In this document: positions 45,153-56,950 of the stretch, piece by piece
Position numbering within the stretch: position 1 is the first letter of the stretch
Layout of the letters: each line of letters begins with the position of its first letter
Origin: Cyathus striatus
Lineage: Eukaryota > Basidiomycota > Agaricomycetes > Agaricales > Nidulariaceae
Direction of reading: 5' to 3'
Assembly (NCBI GenBank): GCA_025738555.1
Contig: JAOVFP010000019.1
Coordinates: 1,984,001 to 2,048,000, forward strand
Length of the DNA: 64,000 nucleotides
Made by a program: the position numbers and the translations under genes
Notes under the pieces: model-generated
Told to the model about the DNA's origin: nothing
Database searches by the model: none
Seen by the model: only the letters and a program-made list of their open reading frames with translations

Positions 45153-47462
45153 ATGTCTCGTAAGCGACCACTAAATATTTAATATTTATCCCGTTGTAAA
45201 ACCTCTTAACAGATGTAGGTGTAGGTAACACTGCAGTTCCTCCAAAATTTCCAGGATGGTATAACGCCAATCAAGAAATTCCGGCGCAGGAGGCTTTCGC
45301 TCCAAGGCCAGTCCAACAAGTGTATTCAGTTTCACCACTACACTATGCTGTAAATTCTCATTATATAAACAGAACGGCAAGCACTCTAGGTGGATCAAGC
45401 GGAGTCACTATTACTGGCGGACAATTTATCACTGTGGCCGGGGACCTACTTCAACAACAGGCCGGTAGGCATTTTTGCGATGTCCATTCATAAACAGCTT
45501 ATACATACTAGCTCCTACTAGATTCCGCACCATCTAATTTTGGGTCTTCAGCGGTAAATATAACTTAACTTAGTCACTGTGCTTGTACTAACACAAAATA
45601 ATAAGTTTACCCCAGTGACGAGATCTAAAATCCAGGTATTAGAAGAGAAAGATAATGAATCATATGCTCGCCTTTTATGGTTAAAAGGACTTGGATTCCC
45701 ATTGTGGTTTCCAAGCCCTGCTGCAAATCTTCCTGCAGAATATGTGGAGAGTGGAATTAGAGTTGGAGACGTTGGCATTATTAACTCAACTGGGGACTTT
45801 GACTTTCTCTTTAATATCTGTCTCCCAGCAGACCATCCTGTCAATGCAAATCGTGTTCCGAATGGATTTGAACCACTACAAATGCCAGATCCTGAGGATA
45901 TCAAATCGGAAATGGAGCATTGCCATGGCACATTTTTAATGAGCAGGGCTATGCAGGGTAACACAGGGACTCTAAAGATGCATCCGTAAGCAGACTTATT
46001 CCTATAGTTGAGTATCAACGATGTAATATGTTACAGATTGAGGGTGGCATATGAATATAACTTCAAGTGTGCAAGTCATGAAGGTGCAATTCTCATCCTA
46101 CCTGAGGGTTCATACAGAGAGGACCTCCGTGCCACAGGTGCCTTCCAAGCCTATGCAAGTCGGAATGGTGAACATTGGTATCACTATGTAAACAGGGTTA
46201 GACTCAGGGGAGCAGTAAATGGATCTTTGCATTTAGTCACTGGACATAACAAGAGTAAAGCCTGGGCATTGGGAGCATTCACACAAGGTAGTGCTATGAG
46301 TTCAGGATTTGTCGACTCTCAATTCCATGCAACTACTGAATGGTGTGATACCACTACTTACACCTATCACTGGACTCAATCGGGCCCTGCGCAAGTGAAA
46401 TACGGACCGAATCCTGTGGCTAAAGTGGCAAATCAAAGTCTCTTTATTCGCACATTTTGCATTGAACTAAATCACTCAAAATGGAGGGCATTTTTTTCAA
46501 GAAAGACTAGAGCAACGGTGAGGCCAAACTTAAGCATGAAGGCTACAGGAGTTGCCACCCAATCAAGTTACATCCCTTTTGGGGATCCAGATATTTATTG
46601 TGGTATTCCTTCCAAAGTGAGTTGTTGACCATTGATTGTAGTGCTGTTACAGGTCTGAAAACTGAAAAAAGATCACATGGCACTCTCGTGACTCTCAGAC
46701 AAAGTTTCCACCCACTCCGCACCAACCAGCACAACACCGGGGAAGCACACTTTATAGCAGCTGCGAGAAGCCAAACATGGCTGCCACATTCAATATTCCA
46801 TCGACTCCACATCCCTCTCGGCTTATAATGCAATACCTCTTACAAAAAGTATGACAGTTGTATTGTCAATCACTAACCTCTCATAATGTATATTAAGGTA
46901 CCCACTGCCAACCTGGCTATTGCACATCATGATGACTGGAGGGTTTTAATGGAAGAGGTATTCTTTACATCTAAAATTAAAGTTGGACTTTTATTCAATA
47001 TTATTAGGGAGGTGATTCTCTACTAAACCCTGATCAACTTGAGCGAAGACTTGAGTTTTATTTTGATATTGAATTAGACAGCGGTTGGTGTATTCATTCT
47101 CTAAAATTAGTTCTGGAATCTGATATTTAGCAGAACTGAATGTCGTTTTCTTAAGGCGAAATGATAGAATTAATGGATTGTACACTGCAATGACAAGACC
47201 TTCAATGTACGTGACCAATATGCGAAGCGTCTACTTGTTAGAGAATTCCCTTTTCAACCCGCCCAGACCAATATTTCGTACTGACGAACCTCGTGGTGGT
47301 AACCGAGCCCGCTTGGAACTTGGTGTGTTGCTTCGTGAACCCGGAATTGGAGGCAGCATTACAATGGGAAATAACGATGATGATACCGTCGGAAGCAAAA
47401 TAAACGGTGCTGAAGGTGGAGATGAGGCGAGCTTTGAATATATTGATGAAGGGACTGCGTAG
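45153..47462 (+). CDS. Expanded family copy 4 (unknown function), intact
   Basis: The cleanest member. Exon 1 is 45153-45159 (ATGTCT plus one base). Exon 2 (45213-45464) carries TASTLGGSSGVTITGGQFIT and VAGDLLQQQ. A short exon DSAPSNFGSSA follows (about 45521-45553). The next exon (about 45605-45987) has YARLLWLKGLGFPLWFPSPA, GIRVGDVGIINSTGDFDFLF, LPADHPVNANRVPNGF and MEHCHGTFLMSRAM. The main exon (46037-46618) has EYNFKCASHEGAILILPEGS, WYHYVNRVRLRGAVNGSLHL, TQSGPAQVKYGPNP and LFIRTFCIELNHSKW. Later exons: THPSRLIMQYLLQK-like (to 46849), VPTANLAIAHHDDWRVLMEE (46899-46958), GGDSLLNPDQLERRLEFYFD, then AELNVVFLRRNDRINGLYTA and a Gly/Asp-rich tail ending IDEGTA at 47462. No signal peptide or membrane span is evident. 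The role is unknown. Confidence 0.8.
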
Positions 47463-48700
47463 TAGGGAAATGCGGGAAGTTTGTGGTTAGTATTTGTTGT
47501 AAATATCTATGCTAAATCAATACTCACAATTGACCGACTTCTCGCCGCTGCGTAGCCAAGCATGTGCATTCCACTACCTCATCTACTTATCAATAGGCCA
47601 GATTGCTCTTGTGAACACGCCACTAACTCAAATCTATGTACACGATTAGGACTCGAGTGTGAAAAGGAATTCTAATCAAGTTTTAACTGAACAATGCTAG
47701 GAGTGATAGAGACTGATAATGCACATACAGTATTATAATGATCACTAACTTTGAAGATTACTAATTGTAAGAACCTAAGTTACACTTACATTTATTGGAA
47801 ATGATTTAAATTGCACTTCATAGTGGTAATGTGTGCAGAGAGCAATACATCAGCAGCGTCAGCTTAAATGATGGCCTCTTGGGTTGTTAAGAGGTGAGAA
47901 GGGTTGGCTGGGTTTGAGAAGGCTCAAACAGACACGGAGAAACTCCTCTCTGAGCACTTCCTGGATGCTCACCGCCTTCATGTGCCTCCCTGGTGCCAGG
48001 TGCTTGCTGTTGCACGTTACCAAGATATGAATGATGGGACAAGTCTTTCATTCTAGTGCGTTGGATGGCATTTGATGCATTCAATATGCTCTGAGAGTTG
48101 AAGGGGGTCAGTCGAATTGTTGTTATTACTCATTGAGCGTTACTGGCTTGCGGTATGTAAAGTCGAAGAAGTAACGTCTTGAATCACTGAGAGTGCTTCC
48201 CATTGGTATATGAGTCAAATATCCCTAAGATAGGTTACAGCGAGTTTATCACTAAAGAACTGTGTGAACGCAGTAAAGAGTCTGATGGTGGTGGACGAGA
48301 GGACCGCACGCCGCACGCAATGGATTGAATCGGGACACAGGATGTCGGCTACGTTGATAGCCGGCATCTCAAAGAGGGAAGCTGCGGGCTCTCGTTTGAA
48401 GTCGCTTGCGTAAGCGGTGGACTACGGTGTCCCCGCCTGGAGTTGCCCTCCATCGTCACATACTAATAGCCACGCATGCACCATTCCACCACTTATATCG
48501 ATGGATTGAATCTGGGTCGAATCATCCTCGTATACAAGTTAACTACTCAAAATCCAAGTATAAGATTCGAACGACACAAGATGTTCTGGTTGAAAAGTGT
48601 AATATGGAGGAAGGATGTGTTTGCAGGTGTCAGGCTGGTCTAAATGGTGCGTTCCTAAAGCTTCATCATTCTTGCTTCTGATACGACTAACTTTTAGTAG
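47463..48700. other. Intergenic stretch downstream of copy 4
   Basis: 47560-47680 and 48460-48590 look like diverged copies of one sequence (TCGAATCATCCTCGTATAC region). No gene is supported. Confidence 0.35.
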
Positions 48701-49760
48701 TACTTTATTATGTCAGTAGTAGCACCACCAACATAAAATAGGTATTTACGTTAGTTATATTTAGTACGAAGGGTATCTGGTTAGCAATAATGAAATAGAA
48801 CGACTTTAAAGACTATAGCTTGATTTCTAAGACTGGGTTTTAATACTTCGATTGCAATACTAGTTCAAAAACTCGGATAACCAATATTCAATTCAATTCA
48901 ATAGTGCTCGGTACTTCAAATTCTAATCAAAACCTCGGATACTGATTTCAGAACGTTACTCTACTTCGAGAACGGAAGACGGCTCGTGCAGTACTTGTCC
49001 TACCTACTCTAACATCCCTAAGTTATATAATAAAATCCTATCTACTTTATTTGTAACAGTAAATAGTGTATCGTATATGTAACATAGTTTGCGCGTGCTA
49101 GTTCTAAGAATGTCCATAGATTCCCCAGAGGTGCGGACAACCCTCCATATGGCAAACCATATGGCCGTACTACGTTTCAGCGGCGCCTCTAACGCGGCGG
49201 CATTTGGTACTATTTCGATACATGCGCTAGGACACGCGCTCGTGTAGGTACGCGCTCGGTTACAGCAATTCCGGAGTTAACGGCTTGTTCTGGTGCGCGC
49301 ATCAATAGTGCGTGATGGCTAGATACAATGCTTGGCTCGTTTCATGCACAGCGTTCCATATGGTTCCGCACATGTAAGTCATCTTTTCCATTATTCAAGC
49401 TCGCATACAGTAGGCACGGGACACCTTTCCGGAGGCTACCAGCTGCGCAATGACGACCCATGCACTCTGATTGGGGATTTTTCCGGAGGGTTTACATACG
49501 TCAGCACGTGATGTGTCGGACTTGGTGGTAGAACACCGTTCGAGGTGTACCAGAGAGATACGACGGCTTCGTTATAGAAGAACAATAATAATAGTAGAAG
49601 TAGTAGTATAATTGTTACTGTGAAATGAGTTTAATATATTAAATAAGTGCTAGAAACTGAAGGCCCATATAGTCTGGTTTTAATACCCTTGTTTCGGATC
49701 AATGAGATACTTTGGCTGGCGGCACGGGCCTCAACCCCAGCCCTTGTACTCGTCCCTTAG
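48700..49760. repeat. GC/AT mosaic repeat, possible degenerate solo LTR (second copy)
   Basis: Same layout as 24380-25460: AT-rich left part with CTCGGTACTTC/CAATTCAATTCAAT, a GC-rich centre (49180-49300) and a right end with GGCGGCACGGGCCTCAACCC. Ends not defined. Confidence 0.3.
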
Positions 49761-51290
49761 TAAGGTATTTTGTATAAAATACTATAGTTGGCAACTCGGG
49801 ACTCGTTCCAACTCTTATACTCATGGGGCGGCTTCTGCACAGATTTAAAATAGAAGTTTGAATAAAATGAGCGAATAAAAGCGAAAAATAAGTTTATTTT
49901 AAAAGCCGGCGTATCACTTCCAACCTGCTTACTTATACTTTCTGGGACCATGCAATACTTTACCTCAAGTCGTTTATCTTTAGAACTTTTCTCATCCCCT
50001 GCCCCAATGTCCCAGTTTGTCGCGTCTCCCCGACCACTATCTGAATCTTTCAAATTTGCTGCTTCCTTTCGAGTTCTGCCTGGCCTGCTTTCTTTCCTTC
50101 CCGCCTAGTGGAGTTCCTGACCACCTTCAAGTTCATCCGTCTTGTCACTCCTTGTTTCTGTTCCATCTCTTGCTCACGCTATCTCACCCTCTTAGTCAAA
50201 CCACTCCATCCTTTGCCAACAAACTCTGCACCTACGTTCATTGTGACAGGAGGCACTCGTGGATCTACCCAATGAATGTCTAACAGAGCTAGGCAGGTAC
50301 TTTGGAGGGCCACTGTACGCGAAGGTATGTTCCGTTCCATTTCGTATTCCTTCTCTTTCATTGGTCCCTTTGATCAATTAACGAATTGCATTCATGAGCC
50401 CACTATGTCCCGTGGTCCACTGTAACAGACTACATATTTCGACTCGGAAATTCTTGGGCGAAAGGTTGTTGGTAGTAACCATACGAAGCGGGTTGGCTAC
50501 ATATTGCAATGGTACGTGAGCATGCAATTCACAAATTTCTTTTGCCTGTTTCTTTGGAAGAGACCTTATCGCAAGGTCTATATATTTTTTCCTTTACCCT
50601 TGACGGTACACAATGTAGTATCGTCCTTCACACCATACCTCGACATCGACATCCTCCTCATTTCCGCAATACGCTACTCAAAATCACGCTCTTGTCGGAA
50701 AGCGTCCACCCCTCATCTACGTACTTCCCACCCTCAAGACCCCTCACTTATATCGGTTTCACATTCAGGCATTTCGAGGATTTCGTCAAATTCAGGGGTT
50801 TCCCGACTTTGATCACGACCAATTCCTTTTCCAGTATTCGAATGCCCCACCTCATCCTCGTACATCCTACGCTCAAGATACGATATTGACCATGTCATAA
50901 ATAACAACACCTCTTGCCCCTCTTGATCCGACTTAACCCCAATTCCAGGTATGTTATTGACACTTCCCTGCGCATCCGATTATGAGGATCGAGTTAGGTT
51001 TGTGATGCGGGGGGCGGGGATGGGGTGACAGCGGACACAGTGTATAGCAATCACCGTGATGTTTCTGTATATATCAGTCCGTTACTTCATACATTTCCTT
51101 TAACACAGTTTTTGTCTTCCACATCCTTGGATTGCAACTCTTTGAACCACTGCTTTATTCTTGAATCTACGATATCGAACCAAATCACCATCATGATTGA
51201 CGAGACACCGGCAGAGATTGTTATAGCTGGTGATGATACTGATAATTTTATTGATTGCTTGAATAGTATATTTATCATCCCCTGAATTAC
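49761..51290. other. Upstream flank of copy 5
   Basis: 50890-51110 is the inverted counterpart of 23050-23260 near copy 1. Pyrimidine-rich open frames at 50017-50889 show no recognisable domain and are not called. Confidence 0.4.
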
Positions 51291-51328
51291 TTATAGCATG
51301 ATTAACGCCCAGGCAGATTATAAGAATG
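51291..51328 (+). promoter_or_regulatory. Conserved promoter block of family copy 5
   Basis: ATGATTAACGCCCAGGCAG (51299-51317) and TATAAG (51319-51324), about 70 bases before ATG 51392. The block is almost identical to that of copy 1 and matches copy 4 at the core TTAACGYCCAGGC plus TATAAG. Confidence 0.55.
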
Positions 51329-51391
51329 TCGCTTCTTTATTGACACCAACGATCATTCTCCCCACACCACACCCCCAGATATACCCCCAAT

Positions 51392-53779
51392 ATGTCTTGT
51401 AAGTTCTCAGATAATTTTAAACATTTATGCCATGTGAACCACGATTCACAGATATAGATATCGGTAACACCGCTGTTCCGCCTAGACAGCTTACATTAAG
51501 CAACACTGAAGAAGTGCAGGCTCAGGATACATTCGCTCCAAGGCTCGTTAATCAAACGTACTCAAATTCAATGCTACACTTTGCTATAACAACTTATTGA
51601 TGTGAACAGAACGACAAGCATACTAGGCGGATCAAGTGGATTCACTGTCAATGGTGGCCAATTTTACAACGTGGCCGGGGACCTATATCATCAGGCCCCA
51701 CTTTCAATTGATAATACATCATCCAATTCCAGGGTTCATAAGGTATGTACAATTCACTTCCCCCCTTTCGCTTGTACCGATGTAGAAAGAATGATTCCGC
51801 ATCAACACCCGCACGTAACACTCCAGCCATAGAAGAGAAAGATTATGAATTATATGCTCGCCTCTTGTGGTTAAAAGGACACGGATTCCCACTGTGGTAT
51901 CCAAGCACATGTTTTAATCTTCCTTTAGAGTACAGGAAGAATGGAATTAGAATAGGAGACGTTGGCATTATAAACTCTAGCGGCGTGTTCGACTTTCTAT
52001 TCAATATCTCTCTAGCAGCAGATCATCCTGTTAATTCGAATCGCGTTCCGGAAGGATTTAAGCCACTGCCTCTGCCGGATCCTGTGGATATTAACTCGGA
52101 AATGGAGCATAACCATGGTATGTTCTTGATGAGTAGGGATATGGATGTTAACATTGGGACTCAAACCCTTCCTCCGTAAGAAAACTAAATTTTATCATTG
52201 AGTAACTGAAAAATTTAGTATGTTACAGACTGGGGGTGCCAAGTGATTATAACTTCAAATGCACAGGCCATGAAGGTGCAATTCTCATACTACCTGAAGG
52301 TTCATACCGAGAGGATCTTCGTGCCATAGGCATCTTTCGAGACTATGCGAGTCGAAACGGGGAACGTTGGTATCGTTATGCAAACAGTGTTAGATACAGA
52401 GATGCAGTAAACGGATCATTGCATCTGGTCACCGGATGCCACAAGAGCACAGCCTGGGCATTAGGCGCATTCGCACATAGCAGTTCATCCAGCCCCGGAT
52501 CCTTTGACCTTAGATTTCACGCAACTACTGTCCATTATACCAGCGCTTACCACTATAATTGGACACAATCTGGGCCTGCACAAGTCAGATACGGACCATT
52601 TCCTGTGAGTGATGTGCCAAATCAAACACTCTTTATTCGCACATTTTGTATTGAAATAAATCACTCAAAATGGCGGGCACTTTTTGCGAGTAAGGCCAGA
52701 GTAATTGTGAAGCAAAACCTGAGCTTGAAGGATTATGGGGTGCCTATGGCTCTTCCGAAAACGTCCGCGATCTTGAATGATTATGGGATGTTTGGGGCTG
52801 CGAATATCGGTCTTCCTATTGGGAAAGCGTTTAGCAATCTCCCTTTTGGGATGTATAAAGGTTACACAGTGAGTTTCTGTCCAACACATATTCCACAGTT
52901 ACAGGTCTGAACCCGAAATAATCCTTTTCCACGTTTTTTGTCCACAAAGCGCGGGAAAAGGGAAGATAACCTGAAGCTCATTAGCGTGATGAATACACCC
53001 GCGGCTTCCTTTTTTGGAATTCCTTCAGCCATTCCTTCAGCCATTCCTTCAACCACACATCCTTCTCGGCTTATAACCCAGTACCTCTTACAAAAAGTAT
53101 GCGAATTGTATCGTCAATCACGAACCTCTACTAATGTATGTTAAGGTACCCACTGCAAACATGGCTATTGCACATCATGATGACTGGAAGGTCTTGATGG
53201 AAGAGGTATGCTCGTATACACTAAAGTTTAATTTGAACATCATTAAATAACAATAGGGAGACATTTCGCTACTAGATCCTGATGAGATTTCACGGAGACT
53301 TGAGTTGTATTTTGACATAGAACTAAACAGTCGTTCGTGTATGCCTCTTCTAAAACTTGTTCTGTGCTCTAATATTTAGCAGAGCTAAATTTTGTGTCCT
53401 TAAGGCGAAATGACAGAATGAATAGAATGTACACCCCAGTAACGGGAGATTCAACGTACGTGACAATATTTTATCACCTAAACTTTTAATTAAGTTTGTC
53501 AGTATGGAAACGAGCAATTTATTTGTCCATCATGTTTTTAATTCGTCCGAACCCCAACCAGTATCCTATGAGAGTGCAATGCCGATCGAATTTCAGTGGC
53601 AAACGTATGAAGCAGAAATCGAAGATGACATTACTGAAGGAAGTGACGACGATTATACTGAAGGAAGTGAAGATGATCATACTGATGGGAGTGACGACGA
53701 TTATACTGAAGGAAGGGACGAAACTGATGCTGAAGGTGACGACCACTTTGATTCAGATGAAAACAATCACATCATCTAG
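51392..53779 (+). pseudogene. Expanded family copy 5 (unknown function), one frameshift
   Basis: Same exon plan as copy 4. ATG 51392 is followed by a GTAAG donor. Exon 2 reads IDIGNTAVPPRQ..FAPRLVNQTYSNSMLHFA, then gains one base relative to copy 4 near 51598, hitting TGA. The frame resumes as RTTSILGGSSGFTVNGGQFY with NVAGDLYHQ. The rest is open: YARLLWLKGHGFPLWYPSTC, GIRIGDVGIINSSGVFDFLF, DYNFKCTGHEGAILILPEGS, WYRYANSVRYRDAVNGSLHL, TQSGPAQVRYGPF, LFIRTFCIEINHSKW, VPTANMAIAHHDDWKVLMEE (53149-53208) and LDPDEISRRLELYFDIELNS. The last exon (from 53503) has an acidic repeat, DDDYTEGSEDDHTDGSDDD, ending at 53779. A functional product would need an alternative start or splice past the shift. Confidence 0.7.
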
Positions 53780-54009
53780 GAGTCTTCAAGAGTTACAAAG
53801 CAACATTCAATACTAACTTTTGTTACTGTTGATGTTTACGGTACAGCAATATGTATATGATGCGCTTGGGATAACACGTCTGCAAGAATATCGGACACTT
53901 GCAGATATGTCAAATGTAAATAATATACCAGAGAATATGAAAATTATTTCATTTGTTATTCTGAATCTCACGAGTCACAAAGTGCATGATTACACTTTGG
54001 TAGTGGTAA

Positions 54010-55245
54010 TAAGTACAGATGAGTAGCGAGATTCTTGAAGATGGTGCATAAGCGGGGCCTTAAGTGAATAAATACTAAACTAAAGAATAGAAAAGCAAGT
54101 AAGTAATCACTGCTGCACAAGAATGTGTAGAGAATTATAGGAGGTGGTTTTCATATGTATAAATGACTGATACTAAAAGAGCAATATCACATATGTCAGA
54201 AAAGTGAAACACATATGACAGTGTAGAAGTGTCATGTAATCATACAGAGTAATCATATATGTGACTCAATAATGTGTGTTGAAGATATAAGAATAAGTAA
54301 TGGTTGATATAAGAATCATGACCATCTAATGACTGAGACATGTGAATTTGATGTGATTTGGAATCACATATATTCACCATTCTTTCACATTTGTCATGCA
54401 TGTGTTGTTCTTTCATAACCTCATCATCTCTCATATTCAGACAAACCATTATAGTTTTTACTTTGTCATTTCATTACATGTCTAGACCTCATATAAAACC
54501 TCTCATACCATCTCATTCTCAAGTATCTCATGCTCTGTCAATAGTGCTAAGACTCCAACTACATAAACACTCTACATATTTCATTCTAGTTTCTTATTAC
54601 TACCACAATTCCACAACTCTCTGATTGTCATTTTCCATGTTAAGTCTTCCAATTCTACAAGTACATATTGTTTCCTATGCATTTATAATTTACTCTGTAC
54701 CTTGGATACTTACTCCACTTCCATAGCAATTTCAATAGTTGCAGAGACAAATAAATCTCACATGATTGAGAAGTGTGACATTTGCAAAAGTTGCAATGTG
54801 CTTGACAAACACAACATTTATGAAAAACACATTATGTATCTCAAAAACATGGCAAATGTGCTGCACCTCAGAAATGTGGCTATTGCAGAATTATCAATGT
54901 AGAGTTGTCAATGCAAGAGCCTGAATTACATTACTAATCAATGGGTTGGGGGTTTAATGTAGCATCACTGGGTGCTCTAATTCATTGATTGTGAAAAGTA
55001 TAGAAACATGTGACATGCTTCCAAAGCATGACAAACACATTAAAGCGTGACAAATGTGTAATGCGCAGGAGATGTGTGACAAATGTGACGCACGTGAAAG
55101 CGTGACAATGTGAGGCGCGGGAAATATGCGAAGCGCGGGAATGATGTGACAAATGTGAGGCACGGGAAATATGCGAAGCGCGGGAATGATGTGACAATTG
55201 TGACAATTGTGACGCGTGTGGATGCGTGACAAATGTAATATTACC
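54010..55245. mobile_element. Inverted-repeat element (copy B), interior flipped relative to copy A
   Basis: 54040-54890 is the reverse complement of about 7400-8290: for example, TTTACTTTGTCATTTCATTA here against TAATGAAATGACAAAGTAAA there. 54900-55005 (TTGTCAATGCAAGAGCCTGA) and the GTGACAAATGTGAGGCRCGG array at 55030-55240 are in the same orientation as in copy A. It lies about 230 bases after family copy 5. No ORF. Confidence 0.6.
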
Positions 55246-55254
55246 CAACATAAT

Positions 55255-55495
55255 ATACTATTGTAATATATAATGATCACTTATGATCACCTATACATTC
55301 TTTAGTACCAGTAATAAGTGAATATGTACTTGAAACACCTAATGATCACTTATGATCACCTGTAGATTCATTAGTACCAGTAGTAAGTGAATATCCACCT
55401 GAAACACTACTAAAACACTGAAAGATCACTTAAGATCACCTATAGATTCACTACTAATCATACATTCAATACTACATATATAATAGTGGGTGATC
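55255..55495. repeat. Tandem TGATCACTTATGATCACCT repeat
   Basis: Three to four diverged units (TGATCACTTATGATCACCTR, TAGATTCATTAGTACCAGTA, RTAAGTGAATAT) of roughly 70-80 bases. TGATCA is palindromic, so each unit has small hairpin potential. Confidence 0.65.
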
Positions 55496-55589
55496 ATAAA
55501 AAAAATGCCTAGCTTATATGATCACCATGATCATAAAACCTAGGCTTTTAATGAAAAAATTGGCTGACACCCCTCATACTCTCTTCCAT

Positions 55590-56270
55590 GCTGCTATATC
55601 CTTCCATATGGATGATGGCGACACCTAGTCACCTCACTCCCACGTATCCACACCCTTCTTTATTCCTCCCATGTAGACAAAATATAACAGGCGAAACATC
55701 TCTTAGCTATATTCATTGGCTTGGTTCTTCTAAACACAGGTCCATGCCCACAGTGGAAGTATCATGAAAAAGCTTCTGGGTTAAAGTTTTCGCGAAGTGA
55801 AGGATTGGGTGTGGCTAGTATATGCATGTTGGAGGGAGTATTTAGTTCTGATGCAGCACAACTCTTCCGAGTCATGGTACGTCCTCCCATTTCTCTCTTG
55901 AGCAACACGCGCTAGCAGTAATTATAGGATACAGCAGAAAAATTGAAAACCCTCACACCAGCTATGCAAGGTGTGCACTTGCAAGTTTCAGAATCAAACC
56001 CGTCAGTAGAACTTGAGGGCTGTGCTGGATTGTTATGCAAGTTGGGTGAGGCATTGGAGGAGATCTGAGAGGGGGGATTTGGTTGTTGGTGGGAGGCCTG
56101 GTGTTCTTATTGGTATGTTGTCTTCTTGTTTATATTCTCTTTTTTGAGGACATCCCCTGCCCATTCGACAACATCAAGTTGCAGTATGAGACTGTGGAGG
56201 GGAGATTGTGAAGGAAAAGAGGGAGGGTGGGTCCCACCTGTTGAGATTGATAGTGATCGGGCTGTGTTCT
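55590..56270 (+). pseudogene. URC4 (DUF1688) pseudogene with central deletion
   Basis: On the plus strand, GGCGACACCTAGTCACCTCA (matching URC4 WRHLDT) leads into PCPQWKYHEKASGLKFSRSE and GLGVASICML (55745-55830). Then come a diverged MQ..VSESNP..VELEGCAGLLCKLGEA region (about 55960-56060) and an in-frame TGA where URC4 has EERWDLF. It jumps straight to the C-terminal end, CGREIVKEKREGGSHLLRLI-like sequence (56195-56250), so the middle of the gene (about 29000-30390 equivalent) is missing. Not functional. It lies on the opposite strand from the intact gene. Confidence 0.7.
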
Positions 56271-56467
56271 ATGTTGTTCAATGGTGAAATTATGGATGTG
56301 TATGTTGAGAATGTGTAGAAGATTTTGGGTTGAAGGTATTGTTGAACAAAGAATGGGTTCCAGTGAGGCTTTATCATTTAAAAGTGAGAAGGTGGGTGAA
56401 AGTAACTTAGTATTCAAAAGATGTAAAGTACTGTACTTAAATAGGTACAGAACAATGGTAGTGAGTG
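56271..56467. other. Short unique stretch before the 5' LTR
   Basis: No feature seen. The retrotransposon target flank is AGTAGTGAGTG just before 56468. Confidence 0.4.
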
Positions 56468-56949
56468 TGTTACGATTTTCTTTACTTTTCTATTTACATA
56501 TATTTTCTTTACATTTCAATGACTTGTTTGGTATCATCCTTGATACCAAACACCTCACTTCTTACTTACACGATTGTCATTCTATTTCCGACTCGTCTCG
56601 AGTCACTTACTTTACTTAGTATACTTTTCTTTCTTCTAACTGCGCCGCAGTAATGCGCAGTTGATGCATAGCATCTTTACATATTTGGTTACATTTTACT
56701 TATTATTAGTACAATCTTGTTTGTATTTAAACAGTAGTAACTTGGGCTGTAGAGCTCAAGCTTCAGCTTAAATCGAACTAAGCTTTACTTTGATTCATTC
56801 ACTTTGCTCGTACTTAAGTCTAATCGACTTAAGAGCTCGTGAATAGAGACTCGAATACGATATACTGATTTACTTGTTCTTTGAACTTGTAAATCACGTG
56901 ACTATCGGACTTGTACGATAAACGTCCCAACCAGAACTTTATCGTAACA
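56468..56949 (+). repeat. 5' LTR
   Basis: 482 bases beginning TGTTACG and ending CGTAACA, a 7-base inverted pair with the standard TG..CA ends. It holds a hairpin GGTATCATCCTTGATACC (about 56530), an ACTGCGCCGCAGT palindrome (about 56639) and a TATTTAAA box (56724-56731). Confidence 0.92.
56724..56769 (+). promoter_or_regulatory. Predicted LTR promoter: TATA box and transcription start
   Basis: TATTTAAA (56724-56731) lies 33 bases before CAAGCTTCAGCTT (56757-56769). That 13-mer is exactly complementary to the sequence just after the LTR, as expected if transcription starts there and the RNA primes itself. The start site is inferred, not measured. Confidence 0.55.
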
Positions 56950-56950
56950 A

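Noticed and set aside
50017..50889. Frames MSRLPDHYLNL and MVREHAIHKFL upstream of copy 5
   Set aside because: Low-complexity, not preserved in the matching flank of copy 1, no domain.
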